From assembly GCA_012719235.1 (NCBI GenBank), contig JAAYAR010000156.1, forward strand, positions 1 to 42,668: 42,668 bases of DNA, given 5' to 3'. A program made the translations under genes and the position numbers. Under the pieces are notes generated by a model that worked only from the letters and a program-made list of their open reading frames with translations, was not told the DNA's origin and did not search any database. This document shows, piece by piece, positions 1 to 6,787 of the stretch (position 1 is the first letter of the stretch; the number at the start of each line of letters is the position of its first letter). The stretch comes from Clostridiales bacterium (GTDB lineage Bacteria > Bacillota > Clostridia > Oscillospirales > Oscillospiraceae).

Positions 1-633
1 ATAACCGTCCCGCAGGGAAAGAACAAGGAGCCCTTAATCTTCGATACCGACGAGTTTCCCAACAGGACCACAAATCCGGAGAAGATGGCGAAGCTGAAAC
101 CCTGCTTCAATATCAGGCACGACGAAAAAGACCGCCTCTACAATTCTTCCGAGCTGACCGGCACCGTCACGGCCGGGTCGTCCTCCGGGCGGAACGACGG
201 AGCTTCCGCCGTGCTGCTCATGAGCGAGGAGAAGGCCAAAGAGCTGGGATTCAAGCCGATATGCAGGATAATCGGCATGAGCACGGCGGCTGTCGACCCC
301 CGGGTCATGGGTCTGGGGCCCGTTGTAGCGGTGCCAAAGGCGCTCAAGGACGCGGGGCTGACGATGGAAGACATTCAGCTCATAGAGCTCAACGAGGCGT
401 TTGCGGCGCAGGCCCTGGGCTGCATCAAGCTCCTAGGCTGGGAAGACAAAATGGACATTATAAACGTGAACGGCGGCGCTATTGCCCTCGGCCATCCCGT
501 GGGCTCGACGGGGTGCAGGTTGATAGTATCGCTTATGTACGAAATGAAGCGCCGCGGCCTCAAGTACGGTCTCGCGACCCTGTGCATAGCAGGCGGAATG
601 GGCCAGGCCACCGTTATTGAGATGTGCGAATAA
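1..633 (+). CDS. Thiolase (acetyl-CoA C-acetyltransferase), 3' part
   Basis: The reading frame is open from base 1, so the gene begins before the window and only about the last 210 residues are present. The C-terminal thiolase signatures are clear: ELNEAFAAQ, the NVNGGAIALGHPVG block that carries the catalytic His, and CIAGGMGQA with the second catalytic Cys near the end. Thiolases of this type split acetoacetyl-CoA with CoA into two acetyl-CoA, or run in reverse. It lies 68 bp upstream of a BKACE lyase on the same strand, probably in one operon. In the pathway proposed for this cluster it would cleave the acetoacetyl-CoA released by that lyase. The family assignment is certain; the exact acyl substrate is inferred from context. 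Confidence 0.93.
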   Translation: MTVPQGKNKEPLIFDTDEFPNRTTNPEKMAKLKPCFNIRHDEKDRLYNSSELTGTVTAGSSSGRNDGASAVLLMSEEKAKELGFKPICRIIGMSTAAVDPRVMGLGPVVAVPKALKDAGLTMEDIQLIELNEAFAAQALGCIKLLGWEDKMDIINVNGGAIALGHPVGSTGCRLIVSLMYEMKRRGLKYGLATLCIAGGMGQATVIEMCE

Positions 634-701
634 CGACTTCGCTATCGATACCGCGATATTAATCAGAATCAGTATGTTTTATTCTGAAAGGAGTAAATCA
701 A

Positions 702-1589
702 ATGGCAAAGAGTAACAAGATCATCATCCAGGCATGCATGTGCGGTGCGGGCACGAAAAAAGAAGTGGCGCCTACCGTCCCATACACCCCCGAGGAGATC
801 GCCCGCCAGGTTGTCGAAGTCGCTAAGGCCGGCGCGTCCATCGCCCACATCCATGTGCGCGAGGATAAGGAAGTAGACGGAGTCATGCAGATCGGCTACA
901 AGTCGATGAGCCTCGAGAAATTCACCGAGACTGTCGAGCTGTGCCGCAAGTATTGTAACGAGGCCGGCGTCGACATCATCATGAACCTGACGACCTCCGG
1001 CGGGGAGTACGAGGATTACAAGCGCCTGCAGCACCTCAGTGCCATCAAGCCCGAGATGTGCTCATTCGATCCCAACACGCTCAACTGGGCGAACAGCTAT
1101 ATCTTTGAAAACAGCCCCCGCTTCCTCAACAAGCTGTCCCAGGTCGTGGTCGAAGAGGACATCAAGCCGGAATTCGAAGTGTTTGACACGGGGCACATAG
1201 ACAGCGTCATGTACTACGTGAACAAGTGGAATATTCCCAAGCCGCCCCACATCCAGTTCATTATGGGAGTCGGCGGCTCGATGGCGGGCACGGCAACGGA
1301 TCTGGCGTTCATAGCCGGCAAACTGCCCGAGGGCGCCACATGGTCGGTCTCCGGCATAGGCAAAGCGCATATGCCCATGATGCTGGCCGGCCTCGCGCTC
1401 GGCTGTGACGGCCTGCGTGTCGGCCTTGAGGATAACGTCGTATACGGGTACGAAAACGGAAAGAAGATCATCGCTACGAACGTCATGCTCGTTGAGCGCG
1501 CCGTCGTCCTGTCCAAGCTGGCGGGCCGCGAGATCGCGACCGCTCAGGAAGCCCGCGAGATACTGGGCATCACAAGAAAGTGCCTGTGA
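702..1589 (+). CDS. BKACE-family (DUF849) beta-keto acid cleavage enzyme; candidate triacetate acetoacetate-lyase
   Basis: This 295-residue TIM-barrel enzyme belongs to the beta-keto acid cleavage family. Such enzymes condense a beta-keto acid with acetyl-CoA to give acetoacetate and a new acyl-CoA. Seen in the sequence: the metal-binding HIHVR motif (His49 and His51), the N-terminal GAGTKKEVAPTVPYTPEEIA stretch, and GLRVGLEDN with the conserved Glu243. The start is ATG after AAAGGAG. The family is the same as 3-keto-5-aminohexanoate cleavage enzyme (Kce), but no lysine-fermentation genes are nearby. The neighbours are instead a reductase, a ring-opening-type hydrolase and a hydroxyacid dehydrogenase, which fits the triacetate lyase of anaerobic phloroglucinol breakdown (3,5-dioxohexanoate plus acetyl-CoA to acetoacetate plus acetoacetyl-CoA). 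Family very likely; substrate inferred. Confidence 0.9.
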   Translation: MAKSNKIIIQACMCGAGTKKEVAPTVPYTPEEIARQVVEVAKAGASIAHIHVREDKEVDGVMQIGYKSMSLEKFTETVELCRKYCNEAGVDIIMNLTTSGGEYEDYKRLQHLSAIKPEMCSFDPNTLNWANSYIFENSPRFLNKLSQVVVEEDIKPEFEVFDTGHIDSVMYYVNKWNIPKPPHIQFIMGVGGSMAGTATDLAFIAGKLPEGATWSVSGIGKAHMPMMLAGLALGCDGLRVGLEDNVVYGYENGKKIIATNVMLVERAVVLSKLAGREIATAQEAREILGITRKCL

Positions 1590-1635
1590 ACTGAGACAGT
1601 ATCAACAGAAATCGTTATGAAGGAGTGGAAATATC

Positions 1636-2436
1636 GTGAACAAAATGTTTGATCTCACCGGCAAGACAGCCGTCGTGATAGGCGGCGCCGGAGGACTCGG
1701 GCAGGCGATAGCGCAGGGTTTGTGCCAGACCGGGGCGAAGGTTATGATCTCCAGCAGAAAAGAGGAATCCCTGAAGAAGGCCGCAGCGGAAATAAAGGAA
1801 GCCTGCGGAGCGGAGGTATTCTACGCGGCGGCTGACGCCATCGTCGAATCGCAGGTCGAGAACCTGCTTGCCGAGGCTGTAAAAGCCCTCGGAAAAGTGG
1901 ACATCCTTGTCAACGCCCAGGGCTTCAACAAGAAGATGGACGCGCTGGAGTTCGACATGTCCGCGTTTTCGGAGATGCTCACCGCGAACGTGGTGTCGGT
2001 CATGAATACCTGCAAGGTATTCGGAAAGCATATGGCTTCAAACGGCTACGGCAAGATCGTAAACCTCTCTTCCGTCCGCGGCAAGATAGCGACCAAGACT
2101 CCGGGCAACGCGGGTTACTGCACGACAAAGGGCGCAGTGGACATGCTTACAAAGCAGCTCGCCTCGGAGTTCGGCCCCTTCGGCATTACGGTCAACGCAA
2201 TCGGCCCGAACATCACCGCGACGCCGATGATGGTATCGATATTTGAAAAACGCGCTGCCGATGCAGGGGTGGACGTTGACACATACCTCAAACAGCAGGG
2301 TGCGGGTATCCCGATGCGCAGAATGGCGACACCGGAAGACAGCGTCGGCGCCGCAGTGTTCCTCTGCTGCCCGGCGTCCGACTTCGTGACCGGAAATATC
2401 ATCTATCCCGACGGCGGACTCACCGCCATAGGCTGA
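1636..2436 (+). CDS. SDR-family NAD(P)H reductase; candidate phloroglucinol reductase
   Basis: A 266-residue classical short-chain dehydrogenase/reductase. The Rossmann glycine motif is GGAGGLG (residues 16-22), LVNAQG is the NAG-type motif, and the catalytic set is Ser145/146, Tyr161 and Lys165 in GYCTTKG. The C-terminal PDGGLTAIG is typical of the gluconate-5-dehydrogenase-like branch. Translation starts at GTG 1636, preceded by AAGGAGTGG; the gap to the lyase gene is only 46 bp, so the two are probably co-transcribed. Known phloroglucinol reductases are SDR proteins of this size that reduce the aromatic triol to dihydrophloroglucinol. That role is suggested here by the company it keeps rather than by a diagnostic residue. 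A generic polyol or keto-acid reductase remains possible. Confidence 0.88.
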   Translation: MNKMFDLTGKTAVVIGGAGGLGQAIAQGLCQTGAKVMISSRKEESLKKAAAEIKEACGAEVFYAAADAIVESQVENLLAEAVKALGKVDILVNAQGFNKKMDALEFDMSAFSEMLTANVVSVMNTCKVFGKHMASNGYGKIVNLSSVRGKIATKTPGNAGYCTTKGAVDMLTKQLASEFGPFGITVNAIGPNITATPMMVSIFEKRAADAGVDVDTYLKQQGAGIPMRRMATPEDSVGAAVFLCCPASDFVTGNIIYPDGGLTAIG

Positions 2437-2446
2437 GAATAAAAAA

Positions 2447-2474
2447 CAGGGACCGCACGCTGCTGCGGTCCCTG
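2447..2474. terminator. Terminator between convergent SDR and merR genes
   Basis: An 11-bp perfect stem (CAGGGACCGCA with TGCGGTCCCTG) and a 6-nt loop lie 10 bp after the reductase stop. On the minus strand the stem is followed by TTTTTT, so it is a canonical intrinsic terminator for the merR gene. On the plus strand it lacks a strong U-tract but may still help end the catabolic transcript. Confidence 0.85.
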
Positions 2475-2492
2475 CCAAAGATCGATGCGGTT

Positions 2493-3296
2493 TCAGCGAA
2501 CCGGGATCCAGACTTCAAAGTAGCCCGTGAGCTCCCCGTTTTCGCTGACGCTCGCCAGAAGCGTGCCGCGGGCCGGGCCCGCGACGGAATGGCCGTTCTC
2601 CGCGGAGAAGCGCATGGCGTGATCGAGCATTCCGGCGCTGAATTTTCCCTTTCCGGAGCTTTTGCATACTGTGTGGATGCTCTTGACGGATTCGAGCTGA
2701 GCCATGGGAGCCACGGCCTCTACACCGAGTTCGCTCACGTAATCGCTTGAGAGAAAGTAGCCCCAGCGGTATCCGGCAGGGTCCTCACCACGGAGCGCGC
2801 TCTCGCTGAACTCAAAATAGCGGTGGCAGTAGGGCATCAGCTCCAGCCATTTTCTGGCCAGAGGGGCGTTCTCTTCGTTGTCGGGATACTCGTCCCCGTA
2901 ACGGTTCAGATAACATATACCTGACGGGCTCATCGAAACGTCGCACTGCCCGAGCAGTTCCATCCGTTCAACGCCGCTTCTGTATTCGGACGATCTTCGG
3001 ATAAGAAGCTCGCAGCGCCTGATGACCGCGCGCAGTTCCTCCTCTTTCGAGCTGAACATTTCGGTTATATCCGAGGCTGTGTAGCTGCGCACCATATCCG
3101 ATATCTGCTCTATGGAGAAGCCGAAGTTCTTGAACCACAGGCAATCCGTCAGAAAGTTGATATCCCAGGCGTCGTAATACCGATAATCGTTGTGTATGCC
3201 CTTCTGAGGCCTGACGACGCCTTTCTTTTCATAGTAACGCAGCAGGTCCGGCGATATGCCGAGCACGTTTGCGACTTCGCCTATCTTATATTTCAC
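2493..3296 (-). CDS. MerR-family transcriptional regulator with GyrI-like effector domain
   Basis: The chosen start is GTG at 3296, because GGAGGTG lies just upstream of it; the open frame runs 29 codons further upstream without a comparable site. The 267-residue product begins with a MerR winged helix (YKIGEVANVLGISPDLLRYY, then KGVVRPQK and NDYRYYD), followed by a dimerisation helix. The long C-terminal half resembles the SOUL/GyrI-type ligand-binding fold in pattern (ending SENGELTGYFEVWIPV). Such proteins bend the promoter DNA and activate it when a small molecule binds. The gene sits inside the catabolic cluster, convergent with the reductase and divergent from the cyclase-type hydrolase, so it most likely controls these genes in response to the substrate or an intermediate. 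The ligand is unknown. Confidence 0.88.
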   Translation of the reverse strand: MKYKIGEVANVLGISPDLLRYYEKKGVVRPQKGIHNDYRYYDAWDINFLTDCLWFKNFGFSIEQISDMVRSYTASDITEMFSSKEEELRAVIRRCELLIRRSSEYRSGVERMELLGQCDVSMSPSGICYLNRYGDEYPDNEENAPLARKWLELMPYCHRYFEFSESALRGEDPAGYRWGYFLSSDYVSELGVEAVAPMAQLESVKSIHTVCKSSGKGKFSAGMLDHAMRFSAENGHSVAGPARGTLLASVSENGELTGYFEVWIPVR

Positions 3297-3381
3297 AGCA
3301 CCACCTCCTGTATCGCCGGATAGGACGCTCCATGCGGCGTAATGACCGTGACCGTCCCGGAAAACGGCCTGCCAATACATC

Positions 3382-3411
3382 ATTATAATGCAAAGCGGGA
3401 GGAACCTTCAA
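3382..3411 (-). promoter_or_regulatory. Candidate sigma-A promoter of merR
   Basis: Read on the minus strand, TTGAAG (3406-3411) and TATAAT (3382-3387) are separated by 18 bp. The position, about 85 bp ahead of the merR GTG, and the perfect -10 support a promoter. This same intergenic space must also carry the divergent promoter for the hydrolase gene, for which I see no clear hexamers; MerR-controlled promoters often need the regulator because their spacers are long. Confidence 0.55.
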
Positions 3412-3482
3412 CAATAAAGCCGAAATTCCACGCGCACAGTGAGAAAAAATGAAATTATCATCAATAAACGGAGGTAAATACA

Positions 3483-4388
3483 ATGGCGTACATGCCGCTC
3501 AAAGACTGCAAGATGTATCTTGACGACAGCAAGATGACGAAGATCTACGACTTGTCCCAGCCCTGGGGCGTCGACACCCCGCTCTGGCCCTTCCCGGGCG
3601 CGCGGCAGGATCTTATTTTCCCCCGCGGACAGTACCTCGGCAGATTCCACAAGAGAACCATGACCTATACCGGAACTCTCCATGCCGGCACCCATATGGA
3701 TGCTCCGAATCACGTTCTCCACGAGGAAGAGGTCGACCGCGCGCGTAACGGCTACACGTTTGCCGAGATCCCTCTCTGCCGCTGCATCGGCTCAGGCGTA
3801 ATAATCGACATGCGCTACCTCTTTGACGAGTTCGAGGCGAAATGGAACGCCGCCGACGGCGATCCCGCCAAGATGCCCGAGGATATCTGGCACATCATAA
3901 TGCCCGACGAGCTTGAAGCCGCGGCAGCGAAAGACGGCCTTGAGATCCGCGAGAACGACTGGGTTGTCGTCAATACGGGCTTCCACCATCTTTGGAGGAA
4001 GAACAACGACAAGTACTACAACTATTACCCCGGCATGGGGCCCGAGCTCGCCCACTATCTCACCGACGTAAAGCATATCAAGGGTATAACCGGAACCTGG
4101 GGCGCTACCGACGCTCCGCTGTGGCACTACCCGCTCGCCGAGCAGATGCCCTGGCTCGACAAGGCCTATAAGCTGGCGACAGGCAAGGACGCGGCGCTGA
4201 AATTCCCGGATTACGAGCCCTGCCACCGCATCTTCATGCAGCACGGCGTTTGCACTATCGAAAACGCGGGCGGAGACATCGACGATGTCACCGGAAGGCG
4301 CATGACGATTGCGGCATTCCCGTTCCGCTGCGAGATGGCCGACGGCGGCTTTGTGCGCCTCGTCGCCTGGGAAGAGGGTTCGTTCTAA
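3483..4388 (+). CDS. Cyclase-family metal-dependent hydrolase; candidate dihydrophloroglucinol cyclohydrolase
   Basis: A 301-residue member of the kynurenine formamidase/cyclase superfamily. The metal-binding signature HAGTHMDAPNH (residues 67-77) is complete, and DLSQPWGVDTPLWP is the usual N-terminal strand. These enzymes hydrolyse C-N or C-C bonds next to carbonyls, and some open cyclic diketones. It follows an AACGGAGG-type ribosome site and is divergent from merR. In the phloroglucinol pathway a cyclohydrolase of this kind opens dihydrophloroglucinol to 3-hydroxy-5-oxohexanoate; the dehydrogenase needed for the next step is the next gene. An amide-hydrolysing formamidase is the alternative, but no tryptophan-catabolism genes are nearby. 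Confidence 0.88.
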   Translation: MAYMPLKDCKMYLDDSKMTKIYDLSQPWGVDTPLWPFPGARQDLIFPRGQYLGRFHKRTMTYTGTLHAGTHMDAPNHVLHEEEVDRARNGYTFAEIPLCRCIGSGVIIDMRYLFDEFEAKWNAADGDPAKMPEDIWHIIMPDELEAAAAKDGLEIRENDWVVVNTGFHHLWRKNNDKYYNYYPGMGPELAHYLTDVKHIKGITGTWGATDAPLWHYPLAEQMPWLDKAYKLATGKDAALKFPDYEPCHRIFMQHGVCTIENAGGDIDDVTGRRMTIAAFPFRCEMADGGFVRLVAWEEGSF

Positions 4389-4449
4389 AATCCGGAGCGT
4401 TTTTCGTACCGAATACTCCCAAGAGCACTGGCCTGGCGGGGGTAACGTG

Positions 4450-4475
4450 AAAGGGGCCGCCTTGTGGGCCCCTTT
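4450..4475 (+). terminator. Hairpin between hydrolase and dehydrogenase genes
   Basis: A 9-bp stem (AAAGGGGCC with GGCCCCTTT) and 8-nt loop, without a clear U-tract. It may be a weak terminator or a processing/stability hairpin that sets the relative level of the two flanking genes. Confidence 0.5.
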
Positions 4476-4559
4476 CATATAGGGCCGGAGCGATGTCCGT
4501 ATCGCGGCGGGATGCGTCCGGAGCATTACCCCCGGATTCACAGAAAGAAGAGGAAAGCT

Positions 4560-5525
4560 ATGAAAACTATCAACGACATTAAAAAGATCGCCGTTCTGGG
4601 CGCGGGCACCATGGGCCCGGGCATCGCGCAGACATACGCGATCGGCGGGTACGAAGTCACAATGTGGACAAGGAGCGAGCCGACAAGGGAGAAGGCGAAA
4701 GCCTCCCTGGCGGCGAGCCTCAGGACTTTTGCCGAGGAAGGCGAGATAGCGCCGGAAGATGTTGACAAGATATATGCGCGCATCAACTTCAAACTCACCG
4801 TAGCCGAAGCGGTCGAGGGCGCGGATTTCATCATGGAGACGATCGTTGAAAACAGGCAGGCCAAAGAAGAGCTCTACGCCCAGATCGCAGAGCTCGTGCC
4901 GGACGACGTCATAGTCGCGTCCAACACTTCGGCGCTGAACATCTTTGAGATCGTGCCGGAAAAACTGCTCCCCCAGATGATCATTTGCCACTGGTATGCT
5001 CCTCCTGAGCTGATACCTCTCGTCGAGGTCGTCAAGAGCGAACAAGCCCCGCAGGAATTTGCCGACATCGCCATGCAGATGCTCAAAAAGTGCGGAAAGA
5101 CCGCCGTATTCATGAAGAAATTCATTCAGGGGTATATCGTCAACCGCCTTCAGCAGTGCCTGAACCGCGAGGTTTTCTATCTTCTGGATAACGGCTACTG
5201 TGACGCGGAGGCTATAGACCTGGCTTCTAAGGCATCTTTTATACCGCGCGCAGTCGTGCTGGGCCTGCTTAAACGCGCGGACTTCGGCGGCCTTGATATG
5301 ACGGCCAATAACTATAAAAACAAGAGCTACAAGATGCCCGAAAACGGCGACGAGCTGCCGAAGACGCTCGAAGCTCTCGTCGCTGAGGGGAACCTCGGTG
5401 TCAAAACAGGCAAGGGTTTTTATGATTACACAGGCGTAGATATAGGCAAGCTCAAAGCAAAGCGCGACAAGCAGCTGTTTGAGGTGTTCCGCCTGGCGAA
5501 AAAGTTCCTGGACGACCCGGTGTGA
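4560..5525 (+). CDS. 3-hydroxyacyl-CoA dehydrogenase-like enzyme; candidate 3-hydroxy-5-oxohexanoate dehydrogenase
   Basis: The start is ATG 4560 (after AAGAGGAAAG), giving 321 residues; upstream in-frame codons lack family similarity. The N-terminal Rossmann fold has GAGTMG (residues 14-19), then SNTSA (121-125). The catalytic His144/Glu156 pair lies in HWYAPPELIPLVEVV, with the same 12-residue spacing as in 3-hydroxyacyl-CoA dehydrogenases. The usual Asn after the catalytic His (HFFNP) is replaced here (HWYAP), hinting at a substrate other than a standard acyl-CoA. The C-terminal helical domain ends in GVKTGKGFYDY. Given the preceding cyclase-family gene, the fitting role is NAD-dependent oxidation of the ring-opened hydroxy-oxo acid to triacetate. 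L-carnitine dehydrogenase belongs to the same family and is the main alternative. Confidence 0.87.
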   Translation: MKTINDIKKIAVLGAGTMGPGIAQTYAIGGYEVTMWTRSEPTREKAKASLAASLRTFAEEGEIAPEDVDKIYARINFKLTVAEAVEGADFIMETIVENRQAKEELYAQIAELVPDDVIVASNTSALNIFEIVPEKLLPQMIICHWYAPPELIPLVEVVKSEQAPQEFADIAMQMLKKCGKTAVFMKKFIQGYIVNRLQQCLNREVFYLLDNGYCDAEAIDLASKASFIPRAVVLGLLKRADFGGLDMTANNYKNKSYKMPENGDELPKTLEALVAEGNLGVKTGKGFYDYTGVDIGKLKAKRDKQLFEVFRLAKKFLDDPV

Positions 5526-5606
5526 TCCGTCAGACAGTATCCGGTTGATTCGACCTTGACTGACGGCAGCGCATTCTGTCCGTGAGTTAGTCCGGCAACG
5601 TAAATA

Positions 5607-5637
5607 CACGGGGATCCGCTCGCCGCGGGTCCCCGTG
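5607..5637 (+). repeat. 31-nt hairpin repeat, copy 1
   Basis: A 13-bp stem (CACGGGGATCCGC with GCGGGTCCCCGTG, one G-T pair) and a 5-nt loop TCGCC. An identical copy lies 248 bp downstream. There is no U-tract, so it is not a standard terminator. Confidence 0.85.
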
Positions 5638-5747
5638 CCGGTCTTTCGAAAAAGCATATCACGGCGACCACCGTCCTTTTGCTGAGCTGCGAGATTTTTA
5701 AATCGCGCTTCGTGTGCGTGACCGATTTCTGAAATCTGATCGATACC

Positions 5748-5780
5748 AGGCCATCCGGCGACATGTGCGTCGAATGGCCT
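5748..5780. repeat. Imperfect 33-nt inverted repeat
   Basis: AGGCCATCCGGCG faces CGTCGAATGGCCT around an ACATGTG centre. The outer seven base pairs are perfect. It lies between the two hairpin copies and could be part of one composite repeat unit. Confidence 0.55.
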
Positions 5781-5800
5781 CCCATTCGAGCCGCCGCGGC

Positions 5801-5848
5801 GGCGAGGTCTTTCCCCGGTCCGCTTCAAAGAACATTTGTTCTTTGAAA
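5801..5848 (+). repeat. GGCGAGG hairpin element, copy A
   Basis: GGCGAGGTCTTTCC, then CCGGTCCG, then a near-perfect palindrome TCAAAGAACATTTGTTCTTTGA shortened here to its arms TCAAAGAACA and TGTTCTTTGA. It is directly preceded by a GC-rich palindrome (GCCGCCGCGGCGGC). The same arrangement occurs at 8211-8259, also after a strong GC-rich hairpin. Confidence 0.75.
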
Positions 5849-5854
5849 CGCTCA

Positions 5855-5885
5855 CACGGGGATCCGCTCGCCGCGGGTCCCCGTG
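5855..5885 (+). repeat. 31-nt hairpin repeat, copy 2
   Basis: Identical to the copy at 5607-5637 in stem and loop. It sits directly after the GGCGAGG element and about 90 bp before the next gene. Confidence 0.85.
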
Positions 5886-5976
5886 CGCTGTGTTTCGGCA
5901 CGGAGTGAGATTATTCCTTGTTATGAAGGTGCCGCCATGCTATAATAGCCATATAACGACAAAGGGGGCGGTTAAC

Positions 5977-6741
5977 ATGCAGGAAGTATTCGTTTCGGGC
6001 GTGTCCTTGCCGGAAGCATATCATCGCGCGCTTCTTGCTCTTAATGAACGGGGGTTGATCTCACCGTGCCCCGATTACGATACCCGGCAGAAAGAGATAT
6101 CGCTCACGATGTCCGTTGAGGAACCTCTGGCCGAACCGATGATATCGAGGCTGTTCATCGGAGGCTACCGGGAGCTCGAGCAGTACAGGCAGGAGATGCT
6201 CGAAGGGGTCCTGGATTTTGAGATAGAGCGTGGCAATTGGGCATATACTTATCACAGCAGGATGAAGGAGCAGCTCCCCTGGCTCCTTGGCGAGCTCAGG
6301 CGCAATCCTTACAGCCGCAGGGCTGTGATTGACATCCGCGAGTGGCGGCACGACACGGAAGAGGGCAACGATTCGCCTGCCTGCCTTCAGCATATACAGT
6401 ATCTCGTGCGCGAAGGAGCCCTCCACTGTAAAACGCTTTTTCGCTCGAACGACGGCGTGAAAGCCACGTTCATGAACGCTTTCGCGCTCATTATGCTCCA
6501 GGAGAGGATCTCGCGCGAGCTGGGCGTAAAGATGGGGAGCTACACGCACAGAGCAAACTCGTTCCATTGCTACGAGAGGGATTTCGACCTGCTGTCGGGG
6601 TATGCCTCGCGGATAGCCTCGGCGGGGTCCCTGTGTGCGGACGAGATAACTTACGAGTACGACGGTGACTGGAAAGAGTTGATGGAAGAGAGCCGTCCCG
6701 GGATAGCCGAGCAGATCGAGCGCCTGAAACAGGGCGGATAG
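5977..6741 (+). CDS. Archaeal-type thymidylate synthase homologue
   Basis: The start is ATG 5977 (after AAAGGGGGCGG), giving 254 residues. The pattern follows the short archaeal-type thymidylate synthases rather than bacterial ThyA: NPYSRRAVI (111-119, phosphate-binding Arg pair), NDSPACLQHIQY with the nucleophile Cys136, FRSNDG (Arg156, Asp159), FMNAFALIMLQE (165-176) and SYTHRANSFHCYE (188-200). Canonical ThyA has PCH at the nucleophile and RSCD at the phosphate loop; here they read PAC-L and RSND. The enzyme would methylate dUMP with methylene-tetrahydrofolate, or hydroxymethylate a pyrimidine nucleotide. It is followed by unrelated membrane genes, so context does not settle the substrate. 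Membership of the superfamily is clear; exact activity is not. Confidence 0.8.
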   Translation: MQEVFVSGVSLPEAYHRALLALNERGLISPCPDYDTRQKEISLTMSVEEPLAEPMISRLFIGGYRELEQYRQEMLEGVLDFEIERGNWAYTYHSRMKEQLPWLLGELRRNPYSRRAVIDIREWRHDTEEGNDSPACLQHIQYLVREGALHCKTLFRSNDGVKATFMNAFALIMLQERISRELGVKMGSYTHRANSFHCYERDFDLLSGYASRIASAGSLCADEITYEYDGDWKELMEESRPGIAEQIERLKQGG

Positions 6742-6787
6742 CTGCCCGGGGCGGATTTATAATTTATGGAAAGGGGGTTGTGGCGCT

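Larger units (their letters stand above)
5526..5976. other. Structured 451-bp spacer with repeats, no gene
   Basis: No convincing coding region. The spacer is almost entirely palindromic units: two copies of a 31-nt hairpin (5607-5637 and 5855-5885), an imperfect 33-nt inverted repeat (5748-5780), a GC-rich palindrome around 5789-5802 and an A/T-rich hairpin near 5824-5845. Candidate -10 TATAAT occurs at about 5941-5946, just ahead of the thymidylate synthase homologue. Long open frames crossing here on the minus strand are artefacts of GC-rich coding DNA. Confidence 0.7.

Noticed and set aside
702-1589. Calling the BKACE enzyme Kce of lysine fermentation
   Set aside because: None of the lysine aminomutase or related genes are nearby; family membership alone does not give substrate.
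702-5525. Reading the cluster as an L-carnitine degradation pathway (dehydrocarnitine cleavage plus carnitine dehydrogenase)
   Set aside because: The BKACE and dehydrogenase families would fit, but the cyclase-family hydrolase and SDR reductase have no place in it, and no carnitine transporter or betaine genes are adjacent.
3792-5855. A 687-codon open frame on the minus strand
   Set aside because: It runs antisense across two well-supported enzyme genes and the repeat spacer, has no ribosome site and no recognisable domain. Long antisense frames are common in GC-rich coding DNA.
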